Positions 27,758-38,971 of a stretch of 64,000 bases of DNA are shown here, in pieces. Positions within the stretch are counted from its first letter, which is position 1, and each line of letters begins with the position of its first letter. The DNA lies in NCBI RefSeq assembly GCF_030247195.1, contig NC_080670.1:216678546-216742545 (forward strand). The letters are read 5' to 3'. The notes beneath the pieces are model-generated. The model was given only the letters and a program-made list of their open reading frames with translations. It searched no databases and was not told the origin of the DNA. The position numbers and the translations under genes were made by a program. Source of the DNA: Topomyia yanbarensis (lineage: Eukaryota; Arthropoda; Insecta; Diptera; Culicidae).

Positions 27758-28490
27758 GTCAGGTAGGTCAGTTTTTTGGCGAGCTCGTATGATAGTACTT
27801 TTTTTTAGAGCGAGTAAAGGCGCTTTAACCTAGGCTTATTAGCCAGGGCAAGGAGAAAATACCTCTGCCCCATACCCAAGGACCAAAGGAGTGACATTAA
27901 CCTTCTTAGCTAAGTCACTCACAACGATATATCCAAATCCCCTATAAACTGAAACGGTCGGTACGGTTGTCCTCGTTTCTTCCTCATTCAAGATTCAAAA
28001 CGATTCGTTAGTTAAATTATTCATTAAATGAATAAATTGATTGCCGTATAGTTTTGAAACACCTTTTAATTCAACTATGCACAGTAGGCCTGGTCGTTTT
28101 AATATTTGCGACATATTACAAATAATATGCTTCAAATATTAATGTTGACAAGAAAAACACTAAAGAATATCTGCGGTGTTTTCCAGGATGCTTTTCAATA
28201 CTGGCTGTGTAAGGGTTAGAATAGAATAGAATAGAGCTCGTATGATAGTACTCTTGAACCAATTTTGACAAACATGCACTCGTTGGGAAGGTTGACGTAA
28301 CATTTTGACAAAAATAGTTTTATGCCTTTTATTTTTTTTTTTTTTTTTCAAGCTTCATCCAATAAGGCGAAGGTGCTTTCTTTGATGTTGTTAAAATTTG
28401 GGGGTACGATAGGTCACTGTATGCGATATTAAATAAATGAATTAAAACGCCTAGAAAATCAGCGTTTCAACTTTTAGTTTAAGAGTGTGA
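27758..28490. other. Repeat-like sequence, no gene
   Basis: The 19-base word GAGCTCGTATGATAGTACT occurs at about 27780 and again at about 28233, so a repeat has been duplicated or inserted here. A T-run lies at about 28331-28348 and a GAATA microsatellite at 28213-28232. Confidence 0.4.
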
Positions 28491-28629
28491 TTACTGCAGA
28501 TTATTTAAAAATAATAGCAAATAATAAATGCAATCCATTGATGTCATTGAGGTAAGAATATGAGGAAGTAGCGAATGATGTGAAAAATCGTGAAACCACG
28601 GAAGGAAATGTTGAAAAAACATGTTTTTT

Positions 28630-29054
28630 TCAGCGGCTGCGTCTAGTTTTGTATTTGCGAATGACTTCTTCGGTGTCCTCGTCGTCGCCAGAGTGTGGAA
28701 TGGAAGTTGTGCGTTCCGGCTCACATGATTGCTTAGCTCTGGGGCATCCACATTTGCGCTTCGGAGCATCTTTCTTGGATTCCTTATCCTTCTCTTTTTC
28801 GATTATCTGCTCCAACAACACCGGAAATTATTATATTGTTACCTCACGCGAAATATCTGATGCGCTTTCGTTGATGACGAGCACTTTCCTTTCACACGAG
28901 CACGTAATGTGTCGAACGGAACCTTGAATTGTTTAGAGGCTGATCGAATACTGGAGCCATCTTGGACAGATGCAATTGCGTTCTTTATGTCCTCTTCACT
29001 TCGCTTTGGCGTTTTTCGCCAATCAACGGTAACATCCGAAATGACAGTCGTCAA
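28630..29054 (-). pseudogene. Pogo-like transposase remnant (psq HTH plus basic tail)
   Basis: The minus strand at 28839-29054 encodes KRSEEDIKNAIASVQDG, then SSIRSASKQFKVPFDTLRAR. This is a clear pipsqueak-type helix-turn-helix as found at the N-terminus of pogo/Tigger transposases. After a stop at about 28840 a second frame (28630-28821) gives a lysine-rich stretch with KDAPKRKCGCPRAK and an acidic run GDDEDTEE, resembling the C-terminal tail of such proteins. The catalytic DDE region (normally about 300 residues) is missing between them. It therefore looks like an internally deleted, dead copy. A domesticated short DNA-binding protein is less likely because there is no ATG start near the HTH and the frame is broken. 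Confidence 0.55.
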
Positions 29055-30134
29055 CGATGTTCTCTACCGTGTATATTATTCACGCAACATGAGCATTAGA
29101 CTGCCTAGAAAAATAATGAATTTTTGAAAACATAATCGGCCCACCCCTGAATCGATTCCTAGTCCCACCAGTACTTGCACCAAATTTGAAGCAAAACGGA
29201 CAAGTCTAGCTATCGGACCAACGTGCCTGAAGTTTGTATAGGATTTTTCGACGGTTTACATGGAGAAAACCCACTAGCTTGTATTTTCGCCGCTAGGTGG
29301 CACTGTATGTATCGTATTATCACTGTAAGTGAAATTAAGTATGATAATTTAGTTGTCTATAACTTTGTCGAAGACTGCTAGTCAATCTGGCTTGGTTGAA
29401 AGAAGTTATTAAATTTTTAGCGAAGTGATGTCTGAGTCAGTTTTGCATGGGGCCTAGCAGTGCATGGTTGTGTATCAGTACAAACCTAACCGCTATCTAA
29501 ACTAAATGAAGGGTATTTTTAAATACATAATATTTTCCAATGACATTATTAGGTTTATGTATGTTGATTGACTGCAAAATAAAATTTCTTCATAGACGAA
29601 AATTCACAGCAGATAAAACATTATTTTCCTTTAAGATTGGAACAAAAATTTTAAAATAGGGCCAACTTCTCGCCTGGAAGAGTGGAAATGTCAAAACCAA
29701 GGTTTCGCATCAGTTCCCTACCTTCGCATCATCGCATAGGGATCGTTTTCTAGAAAACCCCCAACCACAAGAGCGGCACGGAAGAAAGCTATCGAATGAA
29801 GAGAACCCCTTTCGCCGGTGGTCAATTTGAATATTAATCAGCGCGGTGAGGAGGGGAAGGAAGGGTTGTTTGCAGAAGGTCGGTCCGAATTGGTTCAGAT
29901 TCCGAGAAAAAGGTACGGGAAGGAAAAGGTGCCAATAGAAAGCGACTGAATTAGAAGGGAGTTTCGGTTTGATTGCAAATATCTCTTTCAGTTTGCTGAA
30001 AAAGAAATTTTTATTTTTATTTGAATAGGTCAGGTAAGTCCTCAACTTTCCAGCTTTGGTCCGAAACACCTAATTAAACTGCGGTCGGTTGCAATGAAGA
30101 GCAGAACCGTTTTGATCTAGAAAGATGGAAAAAT
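29055..30134. other. No gene recognised; spacer downstream of the FoxP distal end
   Basis: 29270-29460 carries words common in old mosquito repeats (CGCCGCTAGGTGGCACTG, then ATAACTTTGTCGAAGAC). 29710-30069 has a 119-codon minus-strand frame and an acceptor-like TTCTTTTTCAG, but no recognisable peptide. An extra 3' FoxP exon cannot be excluded. Confidence 0.4.
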
Positions 30135-30151
30135 ATTTACGAATCATAATA

Positions 30152-30157
30152 TTTATT
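30152..30157 (-). promoter_or_regulatory. FoxP: Candidate polyadenylation signal for the distal FoxP isoform
   Basis: AATAAA on the minus strand about 260 bases after the stop of the distal exon. It is the first good signal there and would give a 3' UTR of about 0.28 kb. Confidence 0.35.
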
Positions 30158-30413
30158 TAAATTAATAACAGATGAGTTACCAAAATTTGTTTCGATCCAG
30201 TTTCAGTTGCCATTAAAATTAGAATCTAAATCTTACAAAGAGGTGAAAAATTTTAATTCTTTGAGATGAAACGAAAAATTAAAACAAAATTGCACCATCG
30301 ACGCTTGTATCGAAATATAACCATTGTTTGTCACTCTTTTTACCTCCTGAAAATCACCCCTTTTTGCTTATGTCAGTAATAATCTGTCTACCATGATATA
30401 AAAGTACTACAAA

Positions 30414-30797
30414 TTACCGTCTGTGAAACTCTTTCTTCGGAGTCCTTAGCCCATCTTCATCGCACCCGCCTCCATCATAGCAATGGCTACCGATTAGGGG
30501 AGGTGGCGTTCCTCCTCCTCCTCCTCCCGGTGGTGGATGGTTCTGTCCGTGACCAGTCGACGTTGTCGGCGTCGACGTTCCCACCGACGTTACACAGACG
30601 GATCCCGGTCCGGTTGCGTGCTGCTGCTGCTGTTCGTCCGCATCGAGCGGCATCGTGATGTCGTATTTGCGGGGCCTCCCCCGCGAAAGATGGCGCCGCT
30701 TCAGGAACTCGTGATCGTCCACCATCCAGAACGAACCGAAGTCATCCTCGTACCGGACGAAGCACTTGTGCAGCGACAGGTTCGTCCGGATTGCGTT
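30414..30797 (-). CDS. FoxP: FoxP distal alternative last exon (forkhead C-terminal half, variant 2)
   Basis: This exon supplies helix 3 and the wings of the forkhead DNA-binding domain for one FoxP isoform, a nuclear transcription factor. It follows TTTTCGTAG at 30798-30806 and starts in phase 0 with [13 protein letters not shown], then [18 protein letters not shown] and [16 protein letters not shown] low-complexity tail (Q4, T/S-rich, G6, PPP) runs to TAA at 30414-30416, 127 residues in all. It joins exon 39556-39657, whose donor lies 8,758 bases upstream. Compared with the proximal exon, the base-contacting His of helix 3 is Thr, and only this variant has SRGRPRKY after wing 2, an AT-hook-like patch. 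Other insect FoxP genes are known to use alternative forkhead exons. A donor-like CG|GTAATT overlaps the stop, so further 3' splicing is possible. Confidence 0.93.
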   Translation of the reverse strand, partial: NAIRTNLSLHKCFVRYEDDFGSFWMVDDHEFLKRRHLSRGRPRKYDITMPLDADEQQQQHATGPGSVCVTSVGTSTPTTSTGHGQNHPPPGGGGGGTPPPLIGSHCYDGGGCDEDGLRTPKKEFHRR

Positions 30798-31069
30798 CTA
30801 CGAAAAGGGGGGAACATACGAGGAAATACAAGGGTGACGGGATTGGAGAATGTTTTGTTTGCGAGGTACCTTGTATGACTATCGTGCCGGTTGAAACAGA
30901 TGGAAAATTGATAGTGTCAACTTGTTTTAACTCACATTCGGAATTTGAAGGAAAAAACAAAGTTTTCGGGTGAATCGGTGACCCTTCTCGGTAGAATTAT
31001 GATAAATAAAGGGTGGGGCACCGTTGTATGGGCCACATCAGGCGAAATGGAATCTTCTTTGGTATCATA

Positions 31070-31150
31070 TACTGCCCATGATCGCAAATCAGTCCCATAA
31101 AGATAGCAAATCCCATAGAAAACGGGACAAATATACGATCATGGGCAGTA
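31070..31150. mobile_element. 81-bp MITE with TACTGCCCATGATCG ends
   Basis: Perfect 15-bp inverted ends, TACTGCCCATGATCG and CGATCATGGGCAGTA. Flanks read TATA on both sides if the ends begin at CTG, so the target is TA or TATA. A relative lies at 36435-36521. Confidence 0.65.
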
Positions 31151-32022
31151 TAGGGACAAAAAACTGAGCAAAATTTTAAGGTAAATTGATAACACCCGCA
31201 TTGAATTTGCAATTTGTAGAAAAATTAGCAACTTTTTTGCACTTTTATTTCTAGAGGTCACCGTTTTCCCCAACCTCTGTAATCATTTTTGTGGGTGTAT
31301 AGTTCAGAAAATGTCCTACCCCGTTGCTGAAGGAAATATTGTGCTAAAACGAATATTAAAGCTACTCAAACTTCGAATTTTCGTATCAAATACCAAATAT
31401 CGTTCTTTTTACCCCCTGTGCCGGTGTACAAATAGAAGTCTGATCTAAAACTAAAATAACTTCGGATTACTTAATTTTTATAGAATATGAGACAATATCC
31501 ACAAAATTTAAAAAAATGATTTGCGCATTTAAGGGTTAGGGATGAACTATTCAAAACATTTTTTTTATTTCATAGGAGGAATTTTGAAACTGAGATAACT
31601 TTAATGCTTCTCATCTTGTAGAGTGTTGATAGAAAAATGATTGTTGTACTCCAGTTCGAACCATCGAATTTTTAGCAGCTTTTTCAGAGATGTTCTAGCA
31701 CTGTTCTTCCCCTGGCAAAGTAGGTAGGTATCTCTTGAGTAATACTTTTGTGTGAAAAGATGCATAATTCAGGATAAATTGTGGTCTCTAGAAATGCGAT
31801 ACAAATTTCAAATGCATTGCGGGATGCCACGCCATAGCCAATCGACTCCAAATTTCGCATAGGTTTGTAGAGATCCAGGATTAAATTAGCAGTAAATAGT
31901 TGGTTACGTTTTCATCTTTGGATTTATGGATTTGATGTCATGAATATTTGTTTACTTGACAAAAAACCTTTAAATGACAGAAGAGGATTTTTTTGTGCGG
32001 GAGGTCTCAAACCTAACTTAAA

Positions 32023-32545
32023 ATTAGATTTTTAGCGTTTCGGATTCTTTTTATCAGTAACTAGCACCACCTTGGTGCCAGTAAGATGATAAATCTAAAC
32101 TAGTACCAAAATTGGCACTAGTTAGACACTCAATCCTAAATCGAAACAGTCATACGTCTTGAATAAACTAAACATCTGGTTTGTAACAAGTGACGCCTCG
32201 GAAACAGAAACACAGAAGTTCTGGTTTGCTAATGAGTTAGCGGAATCCGAAACTCTGGTGCTGCTAGTTACTGAAGAGAAGAATCCGAAACTCTTAAACC
32301 AATTTTTTTCAGATTGCCAGGCGTTTTGATTCGCAAACCAAAAAAAGTCATTCGCCTTCCGAGACATCACTCGGTACAAGCCAGATGATTAGTTTATACA
32401 AGACGTATGACTGTTTGGATTTAGGATTGAGTGTCTAACTGATGCCAATTTTGGTGCTAGTTTAGATGTATCATCTTACTGGTACCAAGGTGGGGCTAGT
32501 TACTGATGGGGACTCGAAACGCTTAAAAACTAAATCTAATTGAGA
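32023..32545. mobile_element. Foldback MITE with about 165-bp arms
   Basis: The left arm from ATTAGATTTTTAGCGTTTCG pairs with the right arm ending in CGAAACGCTTAAAAACTAAA. Shared inner words include GTAACTAGC, GACACTCAATCCTAAAT and CAGTCATACGTCTTG. The middle of about 185 bases is unpaired. The arms differ at several points, so it is not recent. The target duplication is unclear. Confidence 0.8.
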
Positions 32546-33484
32546 TAGAACGATCCTTTTTTCGTCATTGTTGTTGAGTAATGAATTCTGAACAACTGTA
32601 TTGAGACCGGTGAACGTGTATTTCAAATCGTTTATATATTAAGGGGGGCCTCTGGTGTAGTGGGTAAAAATCGGCTTTTTTATACGCTTAATTGTTATTA
32701 TTGAATCTCTAGATTAGTGACCCTACAGCGTTATTTCCGTGATGCAATTTGATGTGGGGCACCTTTAATAGCGTTTTTTCTCGAAACCGCGTTTTTTTTT
32801 AAATTGGCGATCACGGTAACTCAAAAATTAACCAATGAATTGAGTTGATTTTGTTATGAGAATGCACAATATGCGTAGCCTGTCGAAGAAAACTGAACAA
32901 AAAAAAGCTCCCTATTATTTTGAAGAAAATGAGCGAATTTTACTGTAAAATATAAGATTTTTCGGTTTTCATGAAGCCATTTTGCAAAACTCGAACCTTT
33001 ATCTATTTTTTTGGTCAAATCTAAGCTTTACGAATCTTATTGAATTTCGTGTGCTAGAAAATTCATTGCGGCGTTCCTCGACGTGGAAATGGTTGGACGT
33101 CTACTCTTGGAACGCTCGTATGTGTGGCTCTGCAGGACTGAAAATATTTTTTTTTCGTTGACAATGAATGTATAAATAAATCTTAGCATTACACAAAAGA
33201 TCTATTGTTACATTGCCTTCGTAAAACAAAATAACTTTCGGTTTGAGGACTTTACACCAGATGCCCCTTTTAATTTGAACTTATGGCACCCCTCAACTCA
33301 ATAACTTTTTAGAATACATGATATGCGTTACATCAAACGGAAATGAACGCCATAAATTTATTGATGGCATTTTTCATACGGAAATTAATTGTTCGATAGC
33401 TAACATTAAAGTTCGAGGGCACCAACCTACTTTCAATTACTAGGTATTTGGATTCTCAAAACTTATGCTTTTCCGTCGTCTCTT

Positions 33485-33736
33485 TAGAATCTGACACTAA
33501 GCCGCACTTAGCTAAAGCCGGATGGATGCTAGCTCCGAAAACGGAGACACAAATCACTAGTCTAGCGTTATTCCGCAAGAAAAGAAATTCGTCTTAGATT
33601 GACTAGACCAGGTAAATTGAAACATGATGCAGATTAGCAAACCATTGTGCTATGCACTATGCTACGTTTCTTGTGAGACACAAGTTGTGCCGCTTTGAGT
33701 TAGTTTAGTCCCGCTTTGAGTTAGTGTCAGATTCTA
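33485..33736. mobile_element. 252-bp inverted-repeat element, TA target
   Basis: The ends TAGAATCTGACACTAA and TTAGTGTCAGATTCTA are perfect 16-bp reverse complements. With GAATCTGACACTAA as the terminus, both sides carry TA, as for Tc1/mariner-type insertions. A GCCGCTTTGAGTTAGT-like word is repeated near the right end. Confidence 0.65.
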
Positions 33737-34079
33737 ATGAGACAAAGTCGATACGAAATGGTCAAAAGAAAAAACAAACATCGTTTCTTCTTTTCCAACA
33801 CCTCCGCTGATTTTGTGATGAAAAAAAAAACCGTTCATAAATTCATGAACAAAAAGCACGATTTCGTGAACTGAACGATTCACGATAATTGTGACCTGAA
33901 ATTATGTATATTTAACCTCTTATTCATGAAACTGTTTGTGTTTTTTTTTTCAACAAACTAGTTCGCGCCAAAAAATTACATGCCGGTTAATTCTAATGTT
34001 CGGTTGGGTTACTGTGGCTGTTCCTTGGACATGTTACAGTTTTTCGTACGATTCTTGGTCATGCCGATAGTTGAACAAT

Positions 34080-34470
34080 GTTCATGATTTCAGAGCAACA
34101 TTGTCGCAGTTTTCGAAATATCTTCTCCGTAATATTTTATTCGTGATCGGATCGGATTTTTCTCGCAGAGTAGCGCGATTTATGTTTCAGAACCGCAATC
34201 ACTATTTTCGGAAATTATATTCACGTTATCGTGATACTTTAGTCACAAGTAGAGTGATTTGTGTTCATGATTTTCAGGATCTTGGTCCGTTTTTTGATAT
34301 TTCAGTCACTAGTTGTGTGATTTATGTTACTGATCTCTGGATCCAAATCACGATTTTCATAATTTCTACTCCTTTTATTGTTATATTTTAGTCAGAATTA
34401 GAGTAATTTGTGCTCATGATTTCAAAATTGCATTCACGATTTTTTAAGTTTTAGGCACAAGTAGTGTGCA
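34080..34470 (+). repeat. Degenerate tandem repeat (AGTCACAAGTAGAGTGATTTG units)
   Basis: Diverged copies of AGTCACAAGTAGAGTGATTT, then TGTTCATGATTT, recur at about 34248, 34303, 34391 and 34455, about 55-90 bp apart. Open frames across it are incidental. Confidence 0.5.
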
Positions 34471-34859
34471 GAGTAGAGCGCTAGTTTCAGCCGCTTGTTG
34501 TTAAAAATAAACCTATATAGCGTTGATACCCTTTTGCTCCCAATTGTAGGTTGTAGCTTCAATGTTGTTACACATAATACACCACTCAAACGATTTATAC
34601 ATTTTTTTTAAAGTTTGATTCTATCTTTTTCACTACACGTATTGGCAGGGCTATTTTTATGATTTTATAACGAGTTTAAGTACACTGATGTTTTCTGCAC
34701 TTTCTAACCAAAGCAATACCATTGTGTAATCCTTCAATTTTGTGTCTCAATATGACAAATTTACTTGGTTGACTAGAATTGGTTGCCATATTTACTATTT
34801 TAAATGAAACGGTTGCCTTCTCAAATAAAATTCAATTGAAATGCATTACTTTATTTGAT

Positions 34860-35755
34860 TTGCTATTTTGCACCTTTGGGCAGAATTTGAGAAGTGTCAT
34901 TCGACGAATACTCAAAGGCACGGCAGCTCCACCAGTTATTTATGATGTACATGCATGATTTGCCCTCTGAGCGGATAAAAAGGAAACATCTAACATCAAC
35001 ATTCTTAAGAACTGCTCATGATCACAAGAAGGAAAAATGTCATAGAAAAGGCTATTTAGGAAAGATACTAGTAAAATGACATTTGAAATAATATTCATTG
35101 AATCCGGTAATTAAGAATCAATGTAATTATACCCATTTTTTCAACGTCGGATTTTTTTTTTATCAACACTTCATTGCCTCCCACAAAAAATTAATGCGAC
35201 ATGCTGCAGTGTTTTGCTCTAATAGCACCTTTTATAAACTTAAGTGTGATGACTCTTTGGGTAGGGAAGCTACGCACTGATACTGCAATACTTTAGCGGA
35301 ATTTCGACGTCGCAGATGCACGATAATTGCAGATCTAGTGCCACGATCCTACTGTCACTATGAATCCTATTTAGTCAATATTCGAACATATCTTGTAAAT
35401 AGAATTGTATCCCTAGTTTTAAAACACCTGTGAAATTTTTCATATTTGTTCCCTCTTTTGTGTACCAAACTATATTGTTAGTTTTAAGATAACTGTAAAT
35501 ATTTCCTAAAAAACTATTACTATTGAATTCCTTGTTTTAAAATTTTTCATAAAAAAATCTTTTGCCCCCTCTCTTGTATATAGAATCTTTTTTTCTAGTC
35601 TTAAGATAGGTGTAAAAATTTTCTCTTTTATAAAAAAAATATTTCAACATTGTAACCTCCTAGTTTTAAGATATCCAAAATGTAAAAACTAAAGAATTTG
35701 GCACCGCCAAGCTAACGCATTTGTGCCTATCAAATAAACGAAATGAATAAAAAAA
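34860..35755 (+). pseudogene. Probable LINE 3' end
   Basis: A broken coding-like stretch from 34860 leads into a pyrimidine- and A-rich 3' region. It ends GCACCGCCAAGCTAACGC..., AAATAAACGAAATG and then AATAAAAAAAAG at about 35755. This is the kind of 3' terminus with a simple A-rich tail left by non-LTR elements. The peptide before it (RRRRCTIIADLVPRSYCHYE) is plausible for a LINE C-terminus, but I cannot place it in a domain. Confidence 0.42.
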
Positions 35756-35881
35756 AGTTCGAACAGAGGATAGGTGGAGCTGAGGATTTGGTACTAGTAT
35801 CAATTTTTATGACCCATGTCTTAAACCACACATTTAATTTTTTTTCTGCCGAATTTCATAATTTTTTGCAACTTTATACAT

Positions 35882-36389
35882 TTTAACGACATTCAATTAG
35901 CTTGAAATTACTGTGTAGGGAAAGTTATGAAAATTAGAGCCATAGTAATCAAATGAGAGCAAATATTTGAAGTATACAGATCGGAAAACTAGAAGTGGCA
36001 GGGTCATTAGAACAGGTTTAATATCTTACGAGCTTAACTTTTGTCTTCTGCTGATGAGGGTCGAGCTTAAGCAGCATAACTACGAATCACTCGAGTTCAC
36101 CAGCATGTCCTTTGGCATAGACAGACTTGTCCATTCCTTGTCGGTTCCCACGGTGAAGATGGACAAGTCGGTCTATGCCAAGGATCCGTAGTTATGCTGC
36201 CTAAGCTCGACCTTCATTAGCAGAAGACAAAAGTTATGCCCGTAAGATATTAAACCTGTTCTGATGAACCTGCCACTTCTAGTTTTTCGATCTGTATACT
36301 TCACATCCTTGTTCTCACTTGAGTACTATGGCTCTAATTTTCATAACTTTCCCTGCCCAGTAATCTCTAGCCAATCGAATGTCGTTAAA
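35882..36389. mobile_element. 508-bp foldback element
   Basis: Nearly the whole element is a palindrome with arms of about 240 bp. The left arm from TTTAACGACATTC pairs with the right arm ending GAATGTCGTTAAA. The inner arms share GGAAAGTTATGAAAATTAG, TAGAAGTGGCAGG, AACAGGTTTAATATCTTACG and CATAACTACG. The pivot lies between GCATAGACAGACTTGTCCA and TGGACAAGTCGGTCTATGC. A 74-codon frame inside it is incidental. Confidence 0.85.
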
Positions 36390-36434
36390 TTTGAATTTGA
36401 AAATTTTGAAAATCGGGCTCCAAACGGCTAAGAT

Positions 36435-36521
36435 ATACTGCCTATAATCGCAAGCCAGTCCCATGTTCTATTGGATTCCTTATCTGAATGGGACCGACTT
36501 GTTATTATGTATAGGCAGTAT
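36435..36521. mobile_element. Small MITE with ATACTGCCTATA ends
   Basis: Inverted ends ATACTGCCTATAATCG and TATGTATAGGCAGTAT, plus inner arms CAGTCCCAT and ATGGGACCGAC. It shares the CTGCC(C/T)AT(G/A)AT start and the AGTCCCAT inner word with 31070-31150, so the two are one family. A second broken end, CCGGCAGTATAA, follows at about 36548. Confidence 0.6.
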
Positions 36522-37339
36522 TCTACCCATGTTCGCATAGTTGTCCCGGCAGTATAAGTTTCAAAAATATGTGTGAGACATTCCACATAATTTTTTACAA
36601 TATAATTTTCCAAGTCAGTTTTTTTTTACCTTTTGTTGTTTAAAAATTAAATATTTTTCGATCAATCGCAAACTTTTCGATGCATGTAACATTTTTTTGT
36701 AATAATAAAATATGCGTTTTCGTGTGAGCTAACCGGAAAATTCCTTGCAATATTTTTTTAGTTATTTAGCCAATGCGCTCTGTAATTATTATGGCCAAAT
36801 TAATTATTTTAAACTTTGACCAAAAAGTTCTTTTTTTGTTTTTTTTTTATATATTTAGAATTGTGTTTGGAAGAGTGTGTAAGGTTTCAGAGTTGATTTG
36901 TCTTTATGAAATATTTCAATTCTAACCATTGAGCAAGCCAAATGGATTATAGTGGACACCCTATGATAGGCCTGTTATAATTCAAATATCTCGTTAAGTA
37001 CTCCGAGGTCCACTGTGCAATTTTTTCACAATTTTCCCAATCTGATTCCAAATGTTCACAAAAAAATTATTCTGGTCCAAGTCAAAAAGAAAATAATTCG
37101 TTTGTAGCAATTACAGAATACATAATTAAAATATTGGCAAGAATTAGGAAATTTTCCGCGAAGCTCGCACGAAAATGCAAACTAAAAAAAAAATTCATTC
37201 ATCGAATAGTTTGTGAGTTATCAGTAATTGAAAAATGTTGAACTTACAAATATACAATTTCGCTAAAACATGTCAAATATTTTTTATTAACTCTCCGGCA
37301 CCAGTGGCTGAGCCATTCGCGCGAGTGCCGTAGTGTTAA

Positions 37340-37470
37340 CCCTTAAATGTATGAAACTCATTTTTCTTTGGTACTAATTTTTTGGTATGGATGCTATAAT
37401 TACCTCTTGTTGAGGCTTTATATCACAGAATTCGGTATGTTGCCAAATGGCAACAGTATGCATTTAAGGG
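37340..37470. mobile_element. 131-bp piggyBac-like MITE (TTAA target)
   Basis: TTAA at 37336-37339 and 37471-37474 flanks ends CCCTTAAATG and CATTTAAGGG, with pairing continuing to GTAT/ATGC. A TTAA duplication plus ends starting CCC is the hallmark of piggyBac elements. There is no coding capacity. Confidence 0.7.
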
Positions 37471-38350
37471 TTAAAGAGCAATATTCATCTAAAAAAACTA
37501 AAATTGTGGTATAAATCTGATGTGGAATGACCCATGTACATTGCACGCAACACAACCATTTGTCTTAAAAAAGATAGCGTGTGGGACTCTCTCACTAAAA
37601 TATTTATTTTTACGCATAATCACTGAATCAATCAAGTATTTAAGAAAAAAAAACAAAACTCGAACCAAGTACGGAGGCATGACACCAGCGTAACTAATCC
37701 GTTAGAACGTTATTCCATTAGCATCCCCACCCAGCCAGTGAGCGCGCAACACACATACTCAGCACACTGCCTAGTGTCCTGGCTTGTGTTGCGTCGCGTG
37801 GTCTAACGGGCAGGGATCGCAGCAAGCTTTGCACTCGTCGTATTCAGCATAGCAACAGCAGCAGCACCCGCGTGTCAAGAGTGTGTGCATGATGATGGAG
37901 AAACGCGATGCAAAGCTATGCTACGTTGGTACGTGGATAGCGTTAATAAAAGAACAAGAGAGGAAAAATGTTAGTGAAGACACAAACCATCGACAGCCGA
38001 AATCGGAGGGCGGATGGTTTGTGTGCTTTTGAGGTGTTTTTGAGAACAATATGGTATAATATGATGGCATTTTACAATTCGCTTTCCCCTTTTTTGGTTG
38101 ATTTACCAAAAAGCAGAAATACCTTCGGTAAAATGCCTCATGGATTGCTTAGATTGGTAGTTTTTGAACATGTCAAAAATTATTCACATCGTACAAAGAA
38201 GTTAATAGTCAGTTTCTGCGATTATGGAAATTTTCCGAATGTTGTATTTTATCTATTGGATGTAATGGATGAAATTTTTAAAAGTTTGTAGAAGTGTTTG
38301 ATAATTTTTTGATAAAATCAAATCAGCTTTTCAAAAATTCCATCCATTTT

Positions 38351-38871
38351 AGATAGTCGCTTTAAATAAGATTGAGAAAAATTGTGTCGTAATAGGTTCT
38401 AGAATACGATCTTTCGACTACTTTTTCAAAAAATAAAACATCTGAGATGAACATTTCAAATAGATTCAATTAAATTGGTATGTTGTCGATGTCGACCATA
38501 TTACTATGCTACAAAATTCAAAAAGGAAATAATTAAGGGTTTATGAAGTTTGAATAACAATTAAAAACGATTGTTTTCAAATAACATTCACAAATTTTTA
38601 AACAAATGTTGTGGAAATTTATTAAAAACTATCTTACGACACAATCTATGAAGTCGAATGGTTGGCTACTTTGATCAAGTTTGTTTGTAATTTTGATTCA
38701 AGACACAAATGCAAAATGATCAAAGCAACCAACACTCGAATGGCCTCGTCAATGCTGTGAACGATTTCTATTATTTCTCAACATTGCTTTTCTTGATTTC
38801 AAACTTCAAAAAACAAATTACGTTTGTAATTTGTTCATTTGAGAAAAATCAAGAATGTAAAGCGACTATCC
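38351..38871. mobile_element. Old inverted-repeat element next to the proximal FoxP exon
   Basis: Ends share GATAGTCGCTTTA (left) and TAAAGCGACTATC (right). An inner hairpin pairs TCGAATGGTTGGCTACTTTG with CAAAGCAACCAACACTCGA. It lies only about 100 bases past the stop of the proximal last exon, so it would fall in that isoform's 3' UTR or the following intron. Confidence 0.45.
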
Positions 38872-38971
38872 TCTGAAATATTATATCAAAAAGAGTTAAA
38901 AGGAAAATTTGTATTCAAAAAAGAACCCCGCACCCTTGCTAGAACTGGGAAACCGGGTTCTCAATAGTAAT

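Larger units (their letters stand above)
30798..38971 (-). other. FoxP intron between the alternative last exons, full of inverted-repeat elements
   Basis: Skipped when the distal exon is used and transcribed beyond the proximal exon's stop. It holds at least seven separate inverted-repeat elements or repeat blocks, each listed separately, and a LINE 3' end. No other coding exon was recognised. Confidence 0.75.

Noticed and set aside
29710..30069. 119-codon minus-strand frame as an extra FoxP exon
   Set aside because: It has an acceptor-like sequence but no FoxP-like peptide, and the distal exon already has a stop and a nearby polyadenylation signal.
30537..30878. Plus-strand 113-codon frame
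   Set aside because: It is the antisense of the distal FoxP exon.
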